A DNA stretch of 64,000 bases from Stenopsyche tienmushanensis (taxonomy: Eukaryota; Arthropoda; Insecta; Trichoptera; Stenopsychidae), in contig WACJ01000081.1 in NCBI GenBank assembly GCA_008973525.1, positions 1,051,476 to 1,115,475 of the forward strand, given 5' to 3'. Within the stretch, counting starts at the first letter, position 1. The number at the start of each line of letters is the position of its first letter. This document shows, piece by piece, positions 57,844-64,000 of this stretch. The position numbers and the translations under genes were made by a program. The notes under the pieces are model-generated. The model made no database searches. It had not been told where the DNA came from and saw only the letters and a list, made by a program, of their open reading frames with translations.

Positions 57844-57922
57844 TTAACCTTTTAACTGCCAACGACGCACCGGCGCGTCGAATTTGTATGCGCTGATGAA
57901 TCATTGGCAGTTAACCGGTTAA
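57844..57922. mobile_element. 79-bp TTAA-flanked MITE with CpG-rich stem
   Basis: Starts TTAACC and ends GGTTAA, with TTAA at both boundaries. Just inside, TTAACTGCCAA (57852-57862) and TTGGCAGTTAA (57904-57914) are perfect 11-base inverted repeats. An internal CGACGCACCGGCGCGTCG (57863-57880) is a second, CpG-rich hairpin (CGACGC/GCGTCG). The TTAA boundaries and CC termini suggest mobilisation by piggyBac-type transposases. Confidence 0.6.
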
Positions 57923-59190
57923 TATCATCATGCGAAAACCCTCTAGATCTCTTCAGAAAATTTAAACAACATTGGTTTTTTTTATAGTAGGAATAGTAGA
58001 GTAGTTTTTAATTTTATCATCTTTTTAATTATCTTAAAATCTTAAAATATACAGTGAATATGATGCAATTTTCCAATATAGTCCCTGGTGCTTATCTAAT
58101 CACACACAGAAAAAATACATTTATTATGATTTAGTCGAGTTAACAAGTTGAAAAAATATAACGTATCGATACAACCATCTATTAAAATTTGTAACTCAAA
58201 TCGTTTTGAAAGCAAAATGATTGAAATGAATTATTTTTGATTAGTTATCAAATAACTGAATGTTTATAGTATGGGGTTGTCCATTATTATGTGAAAATTT
58301 GATTAATTTCCTATTGATTAAACTAGTATAGTTTTCTTTAAGTTTATATCAAAGTCTCTTGATCCTAATAAACTCCTGCTGTGACTAATTAATTTATCTG
58401 TGTATCTTTACTACAAATTCACAGATTTTTACGCTTCAAATTATTAAAAAACCTGTTTCTTGTATCCAGTCATAAAATTATAAAAAATTTATAAATTTCC
58501 TATCAATGGATACACATATTTAATTCAATAAGGAATTATCTAAATAAAAAATAGTTTCTGTTTTTAATTTCTTAATTTTGATATGTATTGGTTAACATTT
58601 TTAGTTGTTATTTCAAGTTTATTCTCTATTAATATTAAAAAAAACTATAAAATTTTTGATAGTTAAAATCATATAATATAGGTCTAATTTTGATCAGAAT
58701 ATTCTTGAGTCATGTATTAAATTAAGCTCTGTTTTAAATGCTTTACTTTAAGTTCAACTATCTATCGTGTAAGCTCCTTAAATAGAAGGATTGACACTTA
58801 GTCTAGTCAACTAATTTGAAATAAATTTCGAAAGCTCTTGTTGCTGAGCTTTCATAATCTGCAACCAAGAGAAAGGTGTATTTCATACAAATTTTAATTA
58901 ATCAAATTATGTTTTTAAAAATTCTCACCTTCAATGGCTTTACCCAATTTGCTTAGTTCAGAAATTTAATTTTCATACAGATATAAGAACAAAAAGACAA
59001 TAAGACATACAAATAATAATTGATACAATAGTCTCAGAATTGACCCTGATATATGTTATTTAACCCCTTGAACTCTGTATTCGTATATTACACATTTCTC
59101 TATATATTTACATTCAAAATAATGATGGGAAGTCCATAGATCTGATATGGAATTGTTTTATTATAAACTTGATTAACTTGAATTCATCAA
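57923..59190. other. AT-rich non-coding stretch
   Basis: No supported gene. TTAACCCCTTGAACTCTG at 59060 looks like another piggyBac-type end without a partner. Confidence 0.45.
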
Positions 59191-60302
59191 TCAATGAATA
59201 TATACATTTACATTCATTTTTGTTCTTCTTGTATTTCCCGATGCACTTTGTTCCCTTTTCGGACGGAATTCAGCATGGGAAAGCACAAAATGAAACGACT
59301 CGATTCAAATCTGATAGATGTGAATAGAACCGCTTCAAAAGAACACATTCCGCTTCTATCTTGGACTTTCAGTTTTGTGGAAATCCTCAAACTGAGACTC
59401 GGTGGCTGCATTACCTTGATGCACTATTGCCGATGCAATCTCGTTTAAGAATGGAAAAATTGCTTGTGCATGGAGCTTTATACGTTGCATTGCATGGGAA
59501 TAAAGTGCATGTTGTTGCCATCTTTACCGTTCTATCACCACAGAACCATGACGTTCGATGAAAATTGTTCTGGTGGATTTTAAAACGGTTGTAAATGCCG
59601 ATTACAATAAGATCGTGTGGAAGCAAAAATTATCTCACGAATTGAATTTAGAACGACTTTTCAACCGCTTTAACTTTTTTCCTATTTATATTTAACAAAT
59701 AAAATAAAGAAATATATGTTTTAGTCAACAATTCTTACTTACAACGGAAACGCTTTGTTGATTCAAATCTATTTACAGAGGGATGTTTTTGGAAGCTTTC
59801 TTCCTTAGGTAAATATCCGGCCGTATATCAAAATACTTCGTTCAGATTGGGAAATGGGTTTATCCTCATTTGAATTAGGCGACCTATTTAATACATTTGT
59901 ATTTATTTACTCCTCGTTTCAGTTCATTGACACACACGACTCTCGCATATCCGTATTTAGGAGGGCTGAAAAAAAACTGACGTATTTTCTCGCCAAACAT
60001 CAGCCCCCTCGATGGCTAGGGGTGTTTTCACTTGTATTTCGATCTGATACGCCGGTTTGGTTGCCTTCCAAACCAGATAGATGGAATGGTTGTGCCATCG
60101 GAAATATCCGCTATTTATCTCTACGAGTATTGACGACCTGCCAGATCTTGATGCATCCGCACCGGATTCGGATCCACAGAACTTATCCATCAAACATATC
60201 GCACCATTAAAGGAATCATACTCCAGGCTAAAAAATATTCACTCTTTTCATAGAAAGTCTTTCATACGATTGGCTGTTATTTTTCGACGAGTTAGGGGAT
60301 GA
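59191..60302. promoter_or_regulatory. Candidate conserved non-coding element L
   Basis: About 1.1 kb of moderately G+C-rich DNA without recognisable repeats, densest at 59215-59600 and 59950-60220. Several overlapping open frames on both strands (59194-59626 and 59854-60302) reach up to 118 codons, but none carries a known domain or consistent codon pattern. GATCTGATACGCCGGTTTGG (60040) and GCACCGGATTCGGATCC (60159) are its most G+C-rich parts. Unrecognised exons cannot be excluded. Confidence 0.3.
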
Positions 60303-60798
60303 AAAAAATCATTATTTATTTTAACACATCAAAGAAGAATTTATTTATTCATATTAATACATCGCAGGCCACTGTGTTTTACATGATGTGCCGGCTGGAG
60401 ACCGTGTGAGTTTTGCAGAAATTTCAAAATAATAAAAAGCAAAATAATAAAGCACTTCCTTTGTGAAAATCAGTATAGTCCTTGAACAATTTTTTAAAAT
60501 TACTTTACAAGAATTTGCTGCATTGATATACTTGATGAAACAGTAGTTTTCAAACTAAAGTGCACGTACCAGCAAGATAAAAGAGTTATAAGCCCAATGC
60601 AGTAATAATAAAGTTTATGAAGTAACATAGGATGGGGACGCTCTCGGGGAAGAGTTTCTGCTCACATGTGTTCTTCAAGACTTCTTTCGGGTTGTGATGA
60701 AACCGAGCGATAGAATAAAAGTGGTTGGGTGCTAACAAAAACCCTTTCATCTTAATATTATCTTTTGAATACGGAGAAAGAGGCTACAGCTATGCGCC
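60303..60798. other. Non-coding spacer
   Basis: No supported gene. GGGACGCTCTCGGGGAAGAG near 60634 resembles half of the GGGAAG dyad motif that follows. Confidence 0.4.
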
Positions 60799-60825
60799 TG
60801 CGGGAAGGACATCTTCCCGCAGCCA
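60799..60825. repeat. Dispersed GGGAAG dyad motif, copy 4 (perfect)
   Basis: TGCGGGAAG, 5-base spacer GACAT, CTTCCCGCA: a perfect 9-base inverted repeat at 60799-60821, followed by GCC. This is the best copy of the dyad also seen at 9281, 9662 and 44518. It could bind a dimeric factor or fold as a tight hairpin in RNA. Confidence 0.6.
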
Positions 60826-61629
60826 AGGCTATCCGACGACTCCTACTTCCTGCGCGTCAACACAGAACGGGAAGCAATGTATTCGCAAAAATCAAGATAG
60901 ATGCAATTAATATTGTGTCCAAAGGGAGATTTGCATGAGCACAGATCAACAACAGCTTTGCGTGGAAATATCATTTCACAGTATCTTTGTATTTGTTAAG
61001 ATTTAAATTTTAATAATTTAACATCATTTTCTAACGAAATTAATAAAAAAAATATTGAATCAAAACGCCTTTTGCAATGATGATATGAATTTACAATTTT
61101 GGATTTTAACGGACTACCTCTATATCATGATTAATGTAAACCTATACATTATACAAATTCCATAAAAATTATTACAAATATTTTATAGTGATATACGAGA
61201 GAAAATCCTTATCTCTATAGTGCTAAAATTATATTTAATTTTTGGATGAGAAAAAATATTAAGAAATACCATTAGTTTTATTTTATAAAATTTTATATAT
61301 ATCTTTATGATCGTCAATATATGGAAAGGATGAATTAAAAAAAAAATGTGAAAATGTGCAAATTAAACCATTTATTTACAGCTGAAAATTCATTTTAAAG
61401 CACCATCTTTGGGAGACTTCAGGTTTTTTTAATTGAATTAAAAATATTTGATTGTATTTATTTTTACCTATATTTAATTATATATAAACTAGGATTATAT
61501 CCATATAAAAATATTATATTTTTCAATAGTACTTTTTTAATCGCTGTCAAAATATTTTTGAAAAATTTTGCAAAATAAATACACGTTTTAGATCCCTGAT
61601 CATAGATGTAATTTTTATTTTTAGGGTGT
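60826..61629. other. AT-rich non-coding stretch
   Basis: Nothing supported; long A/T runs. Confidence 0.45.
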
Positions 61630-62560
61630 ATCATTTATCCCAATGGAATCTATCCCAGCGTCACATCTGTGGATCAAAAGCACAACATTTGCACGGCGTT
61701 AGTTCCAACGTCTCACACATCAATAAGTCGTCGCTGCTCGGATCCGCTCGGCTCTTTTCGGCAAAATTCGGCCCTCCGAGCAGCGTAGAGCTTTTTCAAC
61801 CCCCAGTCAGTTATGAGCTACGACGCCACGCGTTTCGCGCTTCTTAACCCTAAAACGCCCAGCATAATATCACACATAAATAAATCAAACCAACAAAACA
61901 TCTCAATGAGAACCATCGCAAAATGTAAAGCAAACATGACCCGAGTGTAACGTGACCTAAAAGCTGATGTTTATTCGAGTTTCCAACAATATCAGATCCC
62001 GATGGATAAGTGAAAATTTTCGATCAGGATAAATCGTATTGATGTCGGTACATAATTTAAAATATTCGTGATAGGGCCTGTATTAAATATGGGCGCCTTT
62101 TCTAGTGTTTACGTTTATTAATGGACCCTTAACGTGGGAATAATTGCCTAACGGTGTCACGCCATGAATACATAATACCAGCTTAGCCAAAGCCTTATAT
62201 TTTGTGACCGTCTGGAAGCCCTAAAAACCCCTCACGAAAAGTACAAGAAGGCACCACGGACACTTAACCCCATAAAGTGGTCGTCCAAGAAACGATAAGT
62301 GCTTTAATGGCCCTGTGCGCATGGAACACCGGTAGTGCCATCGGAGTGTGTCAAAAATACTGGCTTTGAAAGTCTGAAAGTATCACTTATTTATGTACAA
62401 AAGGACACTTTCCGCATCGCTCAAAGAACTCCTCCTTTATTATTATGCAATAGTGTTATTATATTCGCCCATTATCAACCTGTGATAAAAATGTGTATCA
62501 AGGAATACTTTGCGCCGAACCGAAAGCACACCAAGCCCAAAAAATAAGGTAAAACACTCA
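61630..62560. promoter_or_regulatory. Candidate conserved non-coding element M
   Basis: A long G+C-richer, repeat-free island. Its left part contains an 11-base perfect inverted repeat (61732-61742 with 61775-61785). The middle (62100-62330) has GGACCCTTAACGTGGGAATA and GGACACTTAACCCCATAAAG, the latter with a CCATAAA posterior-Hox/caudal-like site. The frames at 61626-61847 and 62335-62547 match no family. Regulatory DNA is the likely role. Confidence 0.4.
61732..61785. repeat. 54-nt stem-loop with 11-bp perfect arms
   Basis: CGCTGCTCGGA at 61732-61742 and TCCGAGCAGCG at 61775-61785 are exact inverted repeats separated by 32 bases. The loop contains GCTCGGC, TTCGGC and TTCGGCCC elements that can pair further. 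The stability would be high for this AT-rich genome. Confidence 0.65.
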
Positions 62561-63059
62561 TCATACTCTTATATAGACGTAGAGCGTTTGAATTGCTGTG
62601 TATTACAATAGTTTAGGTTGTAAATCTTGATATTTAGCATGTGGGATCTTTATTGCTTTTGTAAGACATTTGTGGTATCCGAATGACTTATGAAACCTAT
62701 AAGTTATCCAAATATTAGCTTAAGCGATAATCATACTCATACCAATATGTAGACCTTTATGAGTCTTTATTACCGTGCGCTAACAAACAAACTTGAAATA
62801 CGTGCATGCTTGTAGAAATACGTATTTAATTTGATATAAATGTATTTAAATATGCATATTAGTATGAAAAAAAAAAATATATATATAATAAGGCTTTCAT
62901 GACATTTTGACCTTCATACCCTATCGTTAACGCCCATAAAATGATTTAACCTTGTGTGTATACATGCCAATACAAATTTATTTTAATTATGTTTATCCTT
63001 CAGAAGATTGCAAATGATGATTGGATTGATCATGCATCAACATATTTTTTTAAATTTTT
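62561..63059. other. AT-rich non-coding stretch
   Basis: Nothing supported. A run of A followed by TATATATATATAAT at 62868-62889 is simple sequence. Confidence 0.45.
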
Positions 63060-63560
63060 AATTTGGGGTGTTTTTTCGATCCAAATTGATTCCACCCTAA
63101 AATATTAGATAACGATAATGAGCTGGTTACGCCGGGTTCCATATGTTAATGTCACAAAAAACGATTAATAAAGCCTAATCGTTTTAAGTTCGGAAGCTCG
63201 GCCCATAAAAAGCTTTCAAGGGGCTCAGTGGGTGGTTACCCCCGCCCAGCCTATCCACATGTAGCAAAAACGCTCCGGAGTAAACAAACTTTCACATTAT
63301 CACGGTCAATTGTTGTTTAATTACTAAATAGGGTGCACTTGTACAACATCAATCTCTTTTAATGTCCTCCTGCTAAAATGCGCAAACACTTTAGTGTATA
63401 ATTTAAAAATTAAGGCGAAACCCCACTGCAATCCACCGAGTAATGATATAATTAAGCGCCAGTGAGGAGTTAAAGGGGTTCGTTGAAGATCGGATGCTTC
63501 CGGACGAATTCGTTACGCATCAACAAATTCCTATTGTCTTATCATTGATATTAATTAAAT
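63060..63560. promoter_or_regulatory. Candidate conserved non-coding element N
   Basis: G+C-richer and repeat-free. GGCCCATAAAAAG (63199) holds a posterior-Hox/caudal-like CCATAAA site. GGGTGGTTACCCCCGCCCAG (63230) contains a GTTACC dyad and is near the GGGTGGTC Gli/Ci core. AATTGTTGTTTAATTAC (63307) is Sox- and homeobox-like. An enhancer is likely but unproven. Confidence 0.4.
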
Positions 63561-64000
63561 GCCAGTCATCATCAATGAGCATCAATATCAATCATCATCA
63601 ATTTAATTACTTGATCAGATCCAAATAAATTCATCCACAGTATATCAATTTATTCGGGTAAATTCGATCGTGACTCTTCGGTGTGAAATTAGAATATCAT
63701 CATGTAAAAAACGTATTTTTCGTCTTATCCCTCATTTTGGACATTTGGCTGTTTCTAAATACGAGGGCCGATGACGTGTTCAGATTATTTTTTATTATTA
63801 ATGGTTAAAGCCCGAAATGAAGTAGATATTAATAGTTTCATAACTTCTGGAGCTGAAATTGCAGTGTTAACAAGAGGGGTGGAACCCCTTTATTACCATT
63901 TAGGCTTTAAAGCGCTCTAATATCTAATAATGCAACATGAACGTCGACGATATTTTTGACGATAATGCCATATGTATTTAGGGATATTTTATTAAATAAA
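63561..64000. other. Non-coding end of window
   Basis: Contains repeated ATCAAT/ATCATC units at 63563-63602 and a small GGGGTGGAACCCC hairpin near 63875. No gene is supported up to the window edge. Confidence 0.4.

Noticed and set aside
59854..60210. 118-codon plus-strand open frame
   Set aside because: Opposite-strand frames are equally open here and no domain or consistent codon pattern is visible; treated as part of a non-coding island.
1..64000. CRISPR arrays, operons, bacterial promoters and terminators
   Set aside because: No regularly spaced repeats, no Shine-Dalgarno-led dense coding; the transposon and SINE content is eukaryotic.
1..64000. LINE or LTR retrotransposon coding regions
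   Set aside because: No reverse transcriptase motif (YxDD) block, integrase or paired long terminal repeats could be recognised, although old unrecognisable remnants may exist.

Overview
The window is a eukaryotic, AT-rich, almost entirely non-coding stretch, most likely from an insect or other arthropod. There is no operon structure, no dense coding and no run of conserved exons. It does contain a tRNA-derived SINE family and many decayed cut-and-paste DNA transposons: mariner, pogo/Tigger-like, piggyBac, hAT of the ZBED/FAM200 type, and smaller inverted-repeat elements. The transposon families and the IAP-type BIR protein point to an arthropod. I cannot place it below that level.

Only one convincing protein-coding gene is visible: an intronless single-BIR-domain protein (complement 4944-5321, 125 codons) resembling the BIR module of inhibitor-of-apoptosis proteins. 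It has a polyadenylation signal about 125 bases after its stop.

Transposon layout, left to right: a 182-bp MITE (2253-2434); SINE copy 1 (3811-3967); a pogo-like element flanked by TA (5491-6513) that sits inside a decayed mariner (to 6795); a hAT fragment (12315-12660); SINE copy 2 (14839-14995); a piggyBac C-terminal fragment (21062-21367); an unclassified transposon pseudogene (22980-23840); a Tc1/mariner fragment (25000-25345); SINE copies 3 and 4 (26673-26815, 28348-28482); a piggyBac pseudogene (29440-30300); a 1,010-bp mariner with intact ends (33521-34530); a 429-bp element with 18-bp terminal repeats (34958-35386); a second MITE copy (36732-36920); another SINE plus a hairpin and a transposase scrap with an internal duplication (41190-41840); the 3' end of a hAT (47875-48670); a 459-bp mariner deletion derivative (54599-55057); and a 79-bp TTAA-flanked MITE (57844-57922).

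Between these lie islands of roughly 400-1,100 bases that are visibly richer in G+C, hold no recognisable coding sequence or transposon, and carry clustered homeodomain-type sites, palindromes and short exact repeats. The clearest are near 14.1-14.6, 18.7-19.1, 21.6-22.3, 27.1-27.8, 31.9-32.6, 37.1-37.6, 46.7-47.1, 49.1-49.9, 53.4-53.8, 55.3-55.9, 57.1-57.7, 59.2-60.3, 61.6-62.6 and 63.1-63.6 kb. They look like conserved non-coding elements, so the window may be a gene desert or a large intron around a developmental gene. That is an inference from composition and motifs; cross-species alignment is needed to settle it.
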